The translations under genes were made by a program, and so were the position numbers. A stretch of DNA of 64,000 bases, taken from NCBI RefSeq assembly GCF_014195095.1, contig NZ_JACIBC010000009.1:186001-250000 (forward strand), written 5' to 3'. The notes beneath the pieces were generated by a model. The model was not told the origin of the DNA. It saw only the letters and a list, made by a program, of their open reading frames with translations, and made no database searches. Shown piece after piece: positions 12,097 to 20,083 of the stretch (within the stretch, counting starts at the first letter, position 1; each line of letters opens with the position of its first letter). Origin of the DNA: Rhizobium sp. BK602 (GTDB taxonomy: Bacteria > Pseudomonadota > Alphaproteobacteria > Rhizobiales > Rhizobiaceae).

Positions 12097-12588
12097 ATGG
12101 TTTCAAAACGACTCTCACGGCTGGAAGGGCATCGCCGCAAGTTCATGGCGATCATCGACGATACGCCCGAATGCCAGCGGGCCGTCCACTATGCCGGTCG
12201 CCGCGCCAAGAATTCCAATGGCGGGCTGGTGCTTCTCTATGTGATCCCCGAGGGCGATTTCCAGCAATGGCTGGGTGTCGAGGAGATCATGCGGGCGGAA
12301 GCACGCGAAGAGGCCGAGGCGGTGACGGCGAAGGCGGCGCAGACCGTCCGCGAAAATGTCGGCATCGATCCGGAAATCGTCATTCGCGAGGGTGCGGCCG
12401 CCGAACAGATCAATGCGGTGATCGAGGAAGACCGGGACATCGCGCTCCTCGTTCTCGCCGCCGGCTCGGCCAAGGAAGGGCCGGGGCCGCTGGTCTCCTC
12501 GATCGCGGGACGCGCGGCCGCCTTTCCGATCCCGGTGACCGTGCTGCCGGATACGTTGACGAATGAGGAAATCGACGCCCTCAGTTGA
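12097..12588 (+). CDS. universal stress protein (UspA) family
   Basis: 163 residues starting MVSKRLSRLEGHRRK. It has the UspA alpha/beta fold: a first strand RKFMAIIDDTPECQRAV, the LVLLYVIP strand, and a C-terminal LLVLAAGSA...GPLVSSIAGRAAAFPIPVTVLP corresponding to the nucleotide-binding G-2x-G-9x-G-(S/T) region in modified form. The role is probably stress-linked nucleotide binding, exact function unknown. A TTG start at 12061 would add 12 residues but lies in the trpS hairpin. Confidence 0.82.
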   Translation: MVSKRLSRLEGHRRKFMAIIDDTPECQRAVHYAGRRAKNSNGGLVLLYVIPEGDFQQWLGVEEIMRAEAREEAEAVTAKAAQTVRENVGIDPEIVIREGAAAEQINAVIEEDRDIALLVLAAGSAKEGPGPLVSSIAGRAAAFPIPVTVLPDTLTNEEIDALS

Positions 12589-12650
12589 TGTCTTTTGGGC
12601 TATTCTTGAGCGCCAGTCTCTTGAATAATAAGACCAAAGGACCTATTCTC

Positions 12651-12667
12651 TTTTGAAATATTCTAAA
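12651..12667. promoter_or_regulatory. candidate Irr-box (ICE-like) operator upstream of nfuA
   Basis: An interrupted inverted repeat TTTTGAA-ATA-TTCTAAA lies 38 bases before the nfuA start. One base differs from a perfect TTTAGAA-N3-TTCTAAA palindrome, the type described for Irr-responsive iron control elements in rhizobia. The spacer as a whole (12589-12705) is AT-rich. Assignment is by motif resemblance plus the Fe-S role of the downstream gene. Confidence 0.45.
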
Positions 12668-12705
12668 GTTGGCGCAAGGCTTCAGCCCGCCGCATGGAGA
12701 TCAAG

Positions 12706-13272
12706 ATGTTCATTCAGACCGAAGCGACGCCGAACCCCGCGACCCTGAAGTTTCTGCCGGGCAAGGTGGTGATGGAAAGCGGCACGGCCGAATTCCGCAA
12801 TGCCGAGGAAGCCGAGGCTTCGCCGCTTGCCGCGCGCCTGTTCGACATCCCCGGCGTCAGCGGCGTCTATTTCGGCTACGATTTCATCTCCGTGTCCAAG
12901 GAAAACCAGGAATGGCAGCATCTGAAGCCCGCCATTCTCGGCTCGATCATGGAGCATTTCATGTCCGGCAAGCCGGTCATGGGCGCGGCCTCGGTCCTCT
13001 CCGAAGCACAGGATGCCGGCGGCGAATTCTTCGATGAAGGCGACGAGGCGATCGTGCTGACCATCAAGGAGCTGCTCGAAACCCGCGTTCGACCGGCCGT
13101 CGCCCAGGATGGCGGTGACATCACCTTCCGTGGTTTCCGCGACGGCAAGGTCTATCTCAATATGAAGGGGTCCTGCGCCGGCTGCCCGTCCTCGACGGCG
13201 ACGCTGAAGCACGGCGTGCAGAACCTGCTGCGCCATTTCGTCCCGGAAGTTCAGGAAGTCGAAGCCGTCTAA
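12706..13272 (+). CDS. nfuA: NfuA-type iron-sulfur cluster carrier (NifU C-terminal domain protein)
   Basis: 188 residues from MFIQTEATPNPATLKFLPG. The N-terminal Nfu_N domain (about 1-90) and the C-terminal NifU-like domain (about 110-185) are both present. The cluster-binding CxxC is CAGC near residues 156-159. It delivers 4Fe-4S clusters to apoproteins in the cytosol. GGAG lies 6 bases before the chosen ATG, so an upstream ATG at 12694, which would place that GGAG inside the gene, is less likely. A candidate iron-responsive box sits in the promoter. Confidence 0.93.
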   Translation: MFIQTEATPNPATLKFLPGKVVMESGTAEFRNAEEAEASPLAARLFDIPGVSGVYFGYDFISVSKENQEWQHLKPAILGSIMEHFMSGKPVMGAASVLSEAQDAGGEFFDEGDEAIVLTIKELLETRVRPAVAQDGGDITFRGFRDGKVYLNMKGSCAGCPSSTATLKHGVQNLLRHFVPEVQEVEAV

Positions 13273-13296
13273 TCCCGGCGTTTCGGAAACATAAAT

Positions 13297-13953
13297 ATGA
13301 TCGTACTGGCGCTCGACACGGCAGGTGTGGATTGCGCTGCCGCTGTGTATGATAGCGGCAGTGATTCTGTGATGGGGGAGGTCACGGAGACGATCGGGCG
13401 GGGGCATGCCGAGCATCTGATGCACGTTGTCGACGCGGCGCTGGCGAAAGCCGGCATCGCGCTGTCGGCCGTTCAGCGTGTCGTTGTCACCGTCGGCCCC
13501 GGTTCCTTCACCGGCATCCGCATCGGCGTTGCCGCCGCGCGCGGTTTTGCGCTCTCCCTCAACATTCCCGCCATCGGCGTCACGACCCTCGAGGTCATGG
13601 CGGCGGCTGCAAGAGCACAGAATCCCGGTCAATCGGTTCTGGCCGCTATCGATGCCAAGCGCGAGGAGATTTATCTCCAGTCCTTCGACAGCGATGGCCG
13701 TCCGCTGGACGAGGCGCGCGCGGTGACGGTCGAGGAGGCCGGCGAGATTGCGGGCGCCTTCGACGGCATCGTCACCGGCACGGCTGTCGCCCGGCTGAGC
13801 GATGCGCCGCCGCCGGAGCGGCCCGACGCCTTCCCGATTGCCGTCGTCGCCCGGCTGGGCGCTGCCAAACCGGTAAGCGAAAAGCCGAAACCGCTCTATC
13901 TTCGCGGGCCCGATGCCAGACCGCAGGCCGGGTACGCCGTCGCCAGGCTATGA
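13297..13953 (+). CDS. tsaB: tRNA threonylcarbamoyladenosine biosynthesis protein TsaB
   Basis: 218 residues. TsaB is a non-catalytic ASKHA-fold partner of TsaD in making t6A37 on ANN-decoding tRNAs. The N-terminal LALDTAG and the TVGPGSFTGIRIGVAAARGFA signature are clear, and the protein lacks the metal-binding histidines of TsaD. It overlaps the rimI start by four bases (ATGA), the common tsaB-rimI pairing. Confidence 0.94.
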   Translation: MIVLALDTAGVDCAAAVYDSGSDSVMGEVTETIGRGHAEHLMHVVDAALAKAGIALSAVQRVVVTVGPGSFTGIRIGVAAARGFALSLNIPAIGVTTLEVMAAAARAQNPGQSVLAAIDAKREEIYLQSFDSDGRPLDEARAVTVEEAGEIAGAFDGIVTGTAVARLSDAPPPERPDAFPIAVVARLGAAKPVSEKPKPLYLRGPDARPQAGYAVARL

Positions 13954-14450
13954 CCATGCTCGAATCCTATCTCACCCTGAAAGCCGAATACGAGATCGTC
14001 CCGATGCAATTGCAGGATTGCGCCGAGGTGGCCGCCCTGCATGGCGAGCGGTTTACGCGGGTCTGGGGCGATAGCGAATTCGAGAGCCTGCTGACGCAGA
14101 ACACCACCTTCGGCTTCGTTGGCCGGCAGACGAACGCCATCCTGAAGAAAGCGCTTCCAGGTTTCGTGCTGGCGCGCAACGTCGCGGGTGAGGCCGAGAT
14201 CCTGACGATCGCCGTCAGCACCAGGCTTGCCCGTTCCGGCCTCGGTTGGCGGCTGATGCAGGCGGCAATGCGCGAGGCGCGCAATCGCGGTGGCGAAACC
14301 ATGTTTCTCGAGGTCGACGGCGTCAATCAGCCGGCGCTCGGCCTCTACCGCAAGCTCGGCTTCGAGACGGTCGGCGAGCGCAAGGCCTATTATGTCGGTG
14401 AAAACGGCGCGAAATCGACGGCGCTTGTCATGCGCCGCGTTCTTCGCTAG
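13950..14450 (+). CDS. rimI: ribosomal-protein-alanine N-acetyltransferase RimI
   Basis: 166 residues of the GNAT fold. RimI acetylates the N-terminal alanine of ribosomal protein S18. The acetyl-CoA-binding motif is present in the modified form RSGLGWRLMQAAM, followed by FLEVDGVNQPALGLYRKLGFETVGERKAYY, which is typical of RimI. Translationally coupled to tsaB. A broader GNAT role cannot be excluded. Confidence 0.9.
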   Translation: MTMLESYLTLKAEYEIVPMQLQDCAEVAALHGERFTRVWGDSEFESLLTQNTTFGFVGRQTNAILKKALPGFVLARNVAGEAEILTIAVSTRLARSGLGWRLMQAAMREARNRGGETMFLEVDGVNQPALGLYRKLGFETVGERKAYYVGENGAKSTALVMRRVLR

Positions 14451-14487
14451 TCCCTTATCATAGACGAATGGACTGAAGACCGTATCG

Positions 14488-14916
14488 ATGACCGATCCCG
14501 TGAAATCCCTGGAGGAGCTCTGCGTCGAGCGCGGCATGCGCATGACGGAGCAGCGGCGGGTCATTGCCCGCATCATCGAAGGGTCCGAGGATCATCCCGA
14601 TGTCGAGGAGCTTTATCGCCGCTCCGCCGAAGTGGACGCGAAGATCTCGATTTCGACCGTCTACCGCACGGTGAAGCTGTTCGAGGATGCCGGCCTCCTG
14701 GCTCGCCATGATTTCCGCGACGGCCGATCGCGCTACGAGACCGTGCCGGAAGAGCATCATGATCACCTGATCGATCTGAAGAGCGGCGAGGTGATCGAAT
14801 TCCGCTCGCCCGAGATCGAGGCGTTGCAGGAGCGTATTGCCCGCGAACACGGTTTCAAGCTCGTCGACCATCGGCTGGAGCTCTATGGTATCCCGCTGAA
14901 GAAGGACGAACGCTGA
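14488..14916 (+). CDS. mur: Fur-family metalloregulator (probably the Mn-responsive Mur type)
   Basis: 142 residues. A winged-helix DNA-binding domain (TEQRRVIARIIEG...SISTVYRTVKLFEDAGL) is followed by a dimerisation domain with the metal-ligand-rich EEHHDHLIDLKSGEVIEF. The CxxC pairs that bind structural zinc in enterobacterial Fur are absent: HLIDLKSG replaces the usual Cys-containing segment. This is the pattern of the alphaproteobacterial Fur orthologue, which in Rhizobium and relatives acts as the manganese uptake regulator Mur. The position between rimI and plsC fits the rhizobial fur/mur locus. Confidence 0.9.
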   Translation: MTDPVKSLEELCVERGMRMTEQRRVIARIIEGSEDHPDVEELYRRSAEVDAKISISTVYRTVKLFEDAGLLARHDFRDGRSRYETVPEEHHDHLIDLKSGEVIEFRSPEIEALQERIAREHGFKLVDHRLELYGIPLKKDER

Positions 14917-14946
14917 GGTGATGACGGTCGTGCGGGAGCGAATGAT

Positions 14947-15744
14947 TTGGTGACCTGGCTGCGCGTCGGCTGTGCCGCCATCGTCATCTTTACTGTCAGT
15001 CTCGTCATGCTGCCCTTGCAGATCCTTTGCCTGCGCTTCGACTGGAAGCTCAGGCGCTACCTGCCGCGCTACTGGCATCGCATCGTCTGCTACTGGCTCG
15101 GCGTGCGCGTCCATGTCGTCGGCAGTCTGGAAAAACAGCGGCCGTTGATGCTGGCGTCAAACCATGCCTCCTGGCTCGACATACTGGTACTGTCCTCCGT
15201 CGCCGATGTCGCCTTCATCGCCAAGTCGGAGGTGCGGGACTGGCCGGTCTTCGGCCTCTTCGCCCAATGGCAGAAGAGCGTCTTCATCGAGCGTGAGCAG
15301 AAGCGCAAGACCGGCGATCAGGTCAACGAGATCGCCGAGCGCATGGCCGATGGCGAGATCATGGTGCTGTTTCCCGAAGGCACGACCTCCGACGGCAATC
15401 GCCTGCTGGAGGTCAAGTCCTCGCTGTTCGGCGCGGCGGCGGCCGCCCTGCCGAAAACGCCGGATGCGGTCGTCCACGTCCAGCCGGTGGCGATCGCCTA
15501 TACGCGCGTCCATGGCGTCGCCATGGGCCGCTATTATCGCCCGATCGCCTCCTGGCCGGGCGATATCGAGCTGGTGCCGCATCTGAAGGGCATCCTTGCC
15601 TGCGGCGCCATCGATGTCGATGTCTGTTTCGGCGAAGCCGTGGATTATCGTGCCGACACCAACCGCAAGCAGGTCAGCGCCACCATCGCCCGGCGCATCC
15701 GCGCCATGCTGGCGAGCCGGCTGCTCGGCCGCGAGATCGCTTGA
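14947..15744 (+). CDS. plsC: 1-acyl-sn-glycerol-3-phosphate acyltransferase family protein
   Basis: 265 residues beginning with an N-terminal hydrophobic helix (about 5-28). The acyltransferase motif NHASWLD (HX4D) near residue 75 and the FPEGTTSDGNR motif near 140 identify the PlsC/LPLAT family, which acylates lysophosphatidate at the inner membrane. A GGAG site lies 8 bases before the TTG chosen as start; the GTG immediately after is the alternative. Lyso-ornithine-lipid acyltransferases (OlsA) of rhizobia belong to the same family and cannot be excluded. Confidence 0.85.
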   Translation: MVTWLRVGCAAIVIFTVSLVMLPLQILCLRFDWKLRRYLPRYWHRIVCYWLGVRVHVVGSLEKQRPLMLASNHASWLDILVLSSVADVAFIAKSEVRDWPVFGLFAQWQKSVFIEREQKRKTGDQVNEIAERMADGEIMVLFPEGTTSDGNRLLEVKSSLFGAAAAALPKTPDAVVHVQPVAIAYTRVHGVAMGRYYRPIASWPGDIELVPHLKGILACGAIDVDVCFGEAVDYRADTNRKQVSATIARRIRAMLASRLLGREIA

Positions 15745-15804
15745 TTTCCAGGTGATTCCAACTTTTTGATTTTCTCCGCAAGCAAAAGCCACTACATAGC
15801 GGCC

Positions 15805-17217
15805 ATGACCAAGGACAGCCTGACCCTCGACGCCCCGGCAACCGATGCATTCCAGCTCGGCTCCCGCGACGGCTCCAACAGCCGCAAGGTCTTCATCAAG
15901 ACCTACGGCTGTCAGATGAACGTGTATGATTCCACGCGGATGAGCGATGCTCTGTCCCGCGACGGCTACGAGCCGACCGAGGACATGGAGGAGGCCGACC
16001 TCGTCCTGTTGAACACCTGTCACATCCGCGAAAAGGCCGCTGAAAAGGTCTATTCCGCGCTCGGGCGCCTGCGTGAAATGAAGAAGCGCAAGGCCGCCGA
16101 CGGTCGCGAGATGATGATCGGCGTCACCGGCTGCGTCGCCCAGGCGGAAGGCGAGGAGATCCTGCGCCGAGCGCCGGCGGTCGACGTCGTCATCGGCCCG
16201 CAGACCTATCACCGCCTGCCCGACGCGCTGCGTCGCGCCAAGGAAGGCCAGCGCGTCGTCGATACCGAATATGCGATCGAGGATAAATTCGAGCACCTGC
16301 CGATCGCCGAAAAGCCGAAGATCCGCGCCCGCGGCGTCACCGCCTTCCTGACGGTGCAGGAGGGCTGCGACAAGTTCTGCACCTTCTGCGTTGTGCCCTA
16401 TACGCGCGGCTCCGAAGTCTCCCGCCCGGTCGCGCAGATCGTCGAAGAGGCGGAAAAACTGGTGGATGGCGGCGTGCGCGAAATCACGCTGCTTGGCCAG
16501 AACGTCAATGCCTGGCACGGCACCGGTCCCGACGGCAAGGCCTGGAGCCTGGGCGACCTGCTCTACCGGCTGGCGGAAATTCCGGGCCTCGCCCGGCTGC
16601 GCTATACGACCAGCCATCCGCGCGACATGGACGAGCGGCTGATCGGCGCGCATCGCGACCTGCGCACGCTGATGCCCTATCTGCACCTGCCGGTTCAGGC
16701 CGGCTCCGACCGCATCCTGAAAGCGATGAACCGCCGGCACACGGCCGCCGAATATATCGCCCTGATCGAGAAAATCCGCGCGGCGCGACCGGATATCGCC
16801 CTTTCCGGCGATTTCATCGTCGGCTTCCCGGGGGAGACAGACCAGGATTTTGAAGATACACTCAAGCTCATCGAGGCGGTGAATTACGCGCAGGCCTTCT
16901 CGTTCAAATATTCCACGCGCCCGGGAACGCCCGGTGCGGAGTTGAAGGATCAGGTGCCCGAAGAGGTCAAGACCGAGCGGCTGGAGCGGTTGCAGGCACT
17001 GCTGTTGAAGCAGCAGCACGCGTTTGCCGAGGCTTGCGTGGGCAAAACAGTGGATATCCTTCTGGAAAAGCCGGGCCGCATGCCAGGCCAGTTGATTGGA
17101 CGCTCTCCCTGGCTGCAATCTGTGAATGTTGATGCAAAAGCATCGCAAATCGGTGACATTATCAATGTACGAATCACCGGGACCAGCACCAACAGCCTTT
17201 TTGCTGAATTGCTCTAG
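15805..17217 (+). CDS. miaB: tRNA-2-methylthio-N6-dimethylallyladenosine synthase MiaB
   Basis: 470 residues. MiaB is a radical-SAM methylthiotransferase that adds the 2-methylthio group to i6A37. Three N-terminal cluster cysteines occur in KTYGCQMN, LNTCHIRE and GVTGCVAQ. The radical-SAM triad is CDKFCTFC near residues 188-195, and a C-terminal TRAM domain ends the protein. The ATG at 15805 (MTKDSLTLDAP) is preferred over a TTG 39 bases upstream, which would add a non-conserved leader. Confidence 0.96.
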   Translation: MTKDSLTLDAPATDAFQLGSRDGSNSRKVFIKTYGCQMNVYDSTRMSDALSRDGYEPTEDMEEADLVLLNTCHIREKAAEKVYSALGRLREMKKRKAADGREMMIGVTGCVAQAEGEEILRRAPAVDVVIGPQTYHRLPDALRRAKEGQRVVDTEYAIEDKFEHLPIAEKPKIRARGVTAFLTVQEGCDKFCTFCVVPYTRGSEVSRPVAQIVEEAEKLVDGGVREITLLGQNVNAWHGTGPDGKAWSLGDLLYRLAEIPGLARLRYTTSHPRDMDERLIGAHRDLRTLMPYLHLPVQAGSDRILKAMNRRHTAAEYIALIEKIRAARPDIALSGDFIVGFPGETDQDFEDTLKLIEAVNYAQAFSFKYSTRPGTPGAELKDQVPEEVKTERLERLQALLLKQQHAFAEACVGKTVDILLEKPGRMPGQLIGRSPWLQSVNVDAKASQIGDIINVRITGTSTNSLFAELL

Positions 17218-17247
17218 GTTCCGGACGGGCACAAGGAGCCACACCGC

Positions 17248-18306
17248 TTGAATGGACAGGAATTGGTTTCTTCTTCATCGCGCCAGCCACGCACCGCGAG
17301 CGACGCCAATCACTTCATCCTGACGTTCGAGAATAATCGGTTCGCCAGTGAACTTTTCGGGCAGTTCGATCAGAATTTGAAGCTGCTCGAGGAGCGCCTT
17401 GGCATCGATGCCCGCGCGCGCGGCAATTCCGTCGTCATCACCGGCGATGTGCTGGCGACCAATCAGGCTCGCCGCACGCTCGATTACCTCTATGACAAGC
17501 TGCAAAAGGGCGGTAGCGTGGAACGTTCCGACGTGGAAGGGGCAATTCGCATGGCGGTTGCCGCCGATGATCAGTTGACGTTGCCGACCATGGAGAAAAA
17601 AGCCAAGCTGACGATGGCGCAGATTTCGACGCGCAAGAAGACGATCATTGCGCGCACGCCGACGCAGGACGCCTATATGCGGGCGCTGGAACGTTCCGAG
17701 ATGGTCTTCGGCGTCGGCCCGGCCGGCACCGGCAAGACCTATCTCGCCGTCGCCCATGCCGCCCAGCTTCTGGAGCGCGGCGCGGTGGAAAAGATCATCC
17801 TGTCGCGCCCGGCCGTCGAAGCCGGCGAGCGCCTCGGCTTCCTGCCTGGCGACATGAAGGAAAAGGTCGATCCCTATTTGCGTCCGCTCTATGACGCGCT
17901 CTACGACATGATGCCGGGCGACAAGGTCGAGCGCGCCATCACCGCCGGCGTCATCGAAATCGCACCGCTCGCCTTTATGCGCGGCCGCACGCTCGCCAAT
18001 GCCGCCGTCATCCTCGACGAGGCGCAGAACACCACCTCGATGCAGATGAAGATGTTCCTGACGCGCCTCGGCGAGAATTCGCGGATGATCATCACCGGCG
18101 ACCCGAGCCAGGTCGACCTGCCGCGCGGCGTCAAGTCCGGTCTGGTGGAAGCCCTGCAATTGCTCAATGGCGTCGAGGGCATCACCATCGTCCGTTTCAA
18201 GGATACGGATGTCGTCCGTCATCCGCTGGTGGCGCGCATCGTCAGGGCCTATGATTCCACCTATGCCGTCCCGGCCGAGGGCGGTGAGGCCGATCCGCAG
18301 ATCTGA
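17248..18306 (+). CDS. phoH: PhoH-like ATPase
   Basis: 352 residues with a TTG start placed 9 bases after AAGGAG. An N-terminal KH-like segment (NRFASELFGQFDQNLKLLEERL) precedes the PhoH ATPase domain with Walker A GPAGTGKTY near residue 158 and Walker B AAVILDEAQNTT. It is thought to work with YbeY in RNA and ribosome maturation. Its stop overlaps the ybeY start by one base (TGATG). Confidence 0.94.
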   Translation: MNGQELVSSSSRQPRTASDANHFILTFENNRFASELFGQFDQNLKLLEERLGIDARARGNSVVITGDVLATNQARRTLDYLYDKLQKGGSVERSDVEGAIRMAVAADDQLTLPTMEKKAKLTMAQISTRKKTIIARTPTQDAYMRALERSEMVFGVGPAGTGKTYLAVAHAAQLLERGAVEKIILSRPAVEAGERLGFLPGDMKEKVDPYLRPLYDALYDMMPGDKVERAITAGVIEIAPLAFMRGRTLANAAVILDEAQNTTSMQMKMFLTRLGENSRMIITGDPSQVDLPRGVKSGLVEALQLLNGVEGITIVRFKDTDVVRHPLVARIVRAYDSTYAVPAEGGEADPQI

Positions 18307-18812
18307 TGGCCGATCTCGATATACAAATCAGCGTCGAGGAGGGCGACTGGCCCTCCGAGGAGACATTGCAGGCGCTCGCCGAGCGCGTGCTCGGCGCGGC
18401 GGCGATCCATCTGAAAACACAGGAGAAGCAGCCTTTCCCGCAGATGGCGCCGGAAGTGTCGCTGGTCTTTACCGACGATGCTTCCATCCGCGAGATCAAT
18501 GCCGAATGGCGCGAGCAGGACAAGGCGACCAATGTGCTCTCCTTCCCCGCCTTTCCGCTGGTGCCCGGCGGCAAGCCGGGTCCGATGCTTGGCGATATCA
18601 TCATCGCCAGGGAGACGGTGGAGCGCGAGGCGGCGGAGCTGGAGAAGAGTTTCAACGACCATCTGACGCATTTGATGGTGCATGGTTTCTTGCATCTCTT
18701 CGGCTACGACCATATGAATAATAGCGAAGCCGAAAGAATGGAGGGGCTGGAGACTCGCATTTTGGCAGGTCTTGGCCTATCTGATCCCTATGCGGGGCAG
18801 GACCCCATTTGA
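18306..18812 (+). CDS. ybeY: endoribonuclease / rRNA maturation factor YbeY
   Basis: 168 residues. The zinc-binding signature HGFLHLFGYDH (H-x3-H-x5-H) lies near residue 124. YbeY is a single-strand-specific endoribonuclease involved in 16S rRNA 3'-end processing and small-RNA regulation in rhizobia. Middle protein of the phoH-ybeY-corC operon. Confidence 0.95.
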   Translation: MADLDIQISVEEGDWPSEETLQALAERVLGAAAIHLKTQEKQPFPQMAPEVSLVFTDDASIREINAEWREQDKATNVLSFPAFPLVPGGKPGPMLGDIIIARETVEREAAELEKSFNDHLTHLMVHGFLHLFGYDHMNNSEAERMEGLETRILAGLGLSDPYAGQDPI

Positions 18813-18837
18813 TTTGAACCCTGCCTGATCAGGAACA

Positions 18838-20004
18838 ATGAGCGACTTTACGACAAGACCGGCCCCTGAGGCCAAAGATGCAGCCGATGCCTCGTCCTCC
18901 GACGAGGCGGGCAGTAGTAGCGGCAAGCGATCGCAATCCTCCTTCTGGGCGCGTGCTGCGCGCCTCCTGCGTCCGGCGCAGGCATCGACGCGGCTGCGCG
19001 AGGATCTCGCCGACGCGTTGATGACCAATGCGACGGATGATGCCTTCTCGCCCGACGAGCGGGCGATGCTGCACAATATCCTCCGCTTCCGCGAGGTGCG
19101 TGTCGAGGACGTGATGGTGCCGCGCGCCGATATCGAGGCGGTCGACCAGACCATCACCATCGGCGAGCTGATGATCCTTTTCGAGGAAAGCGGCCGTTCG
19201 CGCATGCCGGTCTATGCCGAAACGCTGGATGATCCGCGTGGCATGGTGCATATCCGCGACCTGCTCTCCTATGTCGCCAAGCAGGCGCGCAACAAGCGCC
19301 GCGCCGGCAATGGCAAGGCGGCGGCCGCTGCGGCAGCTTCGGCGAACCCCTCTGAAAAGCCGCCGCGCTCGGCCAAGCCGAATTTCGATCTTTCGCGCGT
19401 CGATCTGCAGAAGACGCTCGTCGAGGCCGGCATCATCCGCAAGATCCTGTTCGTGCCGCCCTCCATGCTGGCCTCCGATCTTCTGCGCCGCATGCAGGTC
19501 AATCGCACGCAGATGGCGCTGGTCATCGACGAATATGGCGGCACCGACGGTCTTGCCTCGCATGAGGACATCGTCGAGATGGTCGTCGGCGATATCGATG
19601 ACGAGCACGATGACGACGAGGTCATGTTCAAGCGCGTCACCGAGGATGTCTTTGTTGCCGATGCTCGTGTCGAGCTGGAGGAGATCGCCGCCGCGATCGG
19701 CCCCGATTTCGATATCACCGAACAGGTGGACGACGTCGATACGCTGGGTGGGCTGATCTTCTCGGCGCTTGGCCGCATTCCGGTGCGCGGCGAAGTCGTC
19801 CAGGCTCTTCCGGGTTTCGAATTCCACATTCTCGATGCCGATCCGCGCCGCATCAAGCGCGTGCGCATCACCCGCAAGCGCCACGCGGTACGCCGCCGGC
19901 CGGCCAAGGCCGAAGGGGAGGGCGGCGGAAGCGAGCGCGACCTGCCCTCGCCGGAGGCCTTTGCCGACGAGCAGCCGGCCGAACGTAACGCCGCCAACCA
20001 ATAA
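18838..20004 (+). CDS. corC: CorC/HlyC family CBS-domain transporter-associated protein
   Basis: 388 residues. Residues about 80-145 hold the first CBS motif (VEDVMVPRADIEAV...RMPVYAE). A second CBS repeat starts at ILFVPPSMLASDLLRRMQ, and the C-terminal CorC_HlyC domain runs from DVFVADARVELEEI to the end. The protein is cytoplasmic, probably membrane-associated, and linked to Mg/Co efflux and envelope integrity. The N-terminal 45 residues are Ser/Asp/Ala-rich and low complexity. An Ala-rich linker (NGKAAAAAAASANPSEKPPR) interrupts the stretch between the CBS repeats, which is longer than I expect for the family. Confidence 0.9.
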   Translation: MSDFTTRPAPEAKDAADASSSDEAGSSSGKRSQSSFWARAARLLRPAQASTRLREDLADALMTNATDDAFSPDERAMLHNILRFREVRVEDVMVPRADIEAVDQTITIGELMILFEESGRSRMPVYAETLDDPRGMVHIRDLLSYVAKQARNKRRAGNGKAAAAAAASANPSEKPPRSAKPNFDLSRVDLQKTLVEAGIIRKILFVPPSMLASDLLRRMQVNRTQMALVIDEYGGTDGLASHEDIVEMVVGDIDDEHDDDEVMFKRVTEDVFVADARVELEEIAAAIGPDFDITEQVDDVDTLGGLIFSALGRIPVRGEVVQALPGFEFHILDADPRRIKRVRITRKRHAVRRRPAKAEGEGGGSERDLPSPEAFADEQPAERNAANQ

Positions 20005-20013
20005 GTGGTGCTT

Positions 20014-20038
20014 CAGCGCGACAAATCGCTGCTTTTTT
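20014..20038 (+). terminator. probable terminator of the phoH-ybeY-corC operon
   Basis: CAGCG / CGCTG stem with an 8-base loop followed by C and six T residues, 9 bases after the corC stop and ahead of lnt. Confidence 0.55.
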
Positions 20039-20083
20039 GAAAGACTGCGGCCAATTGATTCGCAGTTTTGACGGAGCGCGCGC

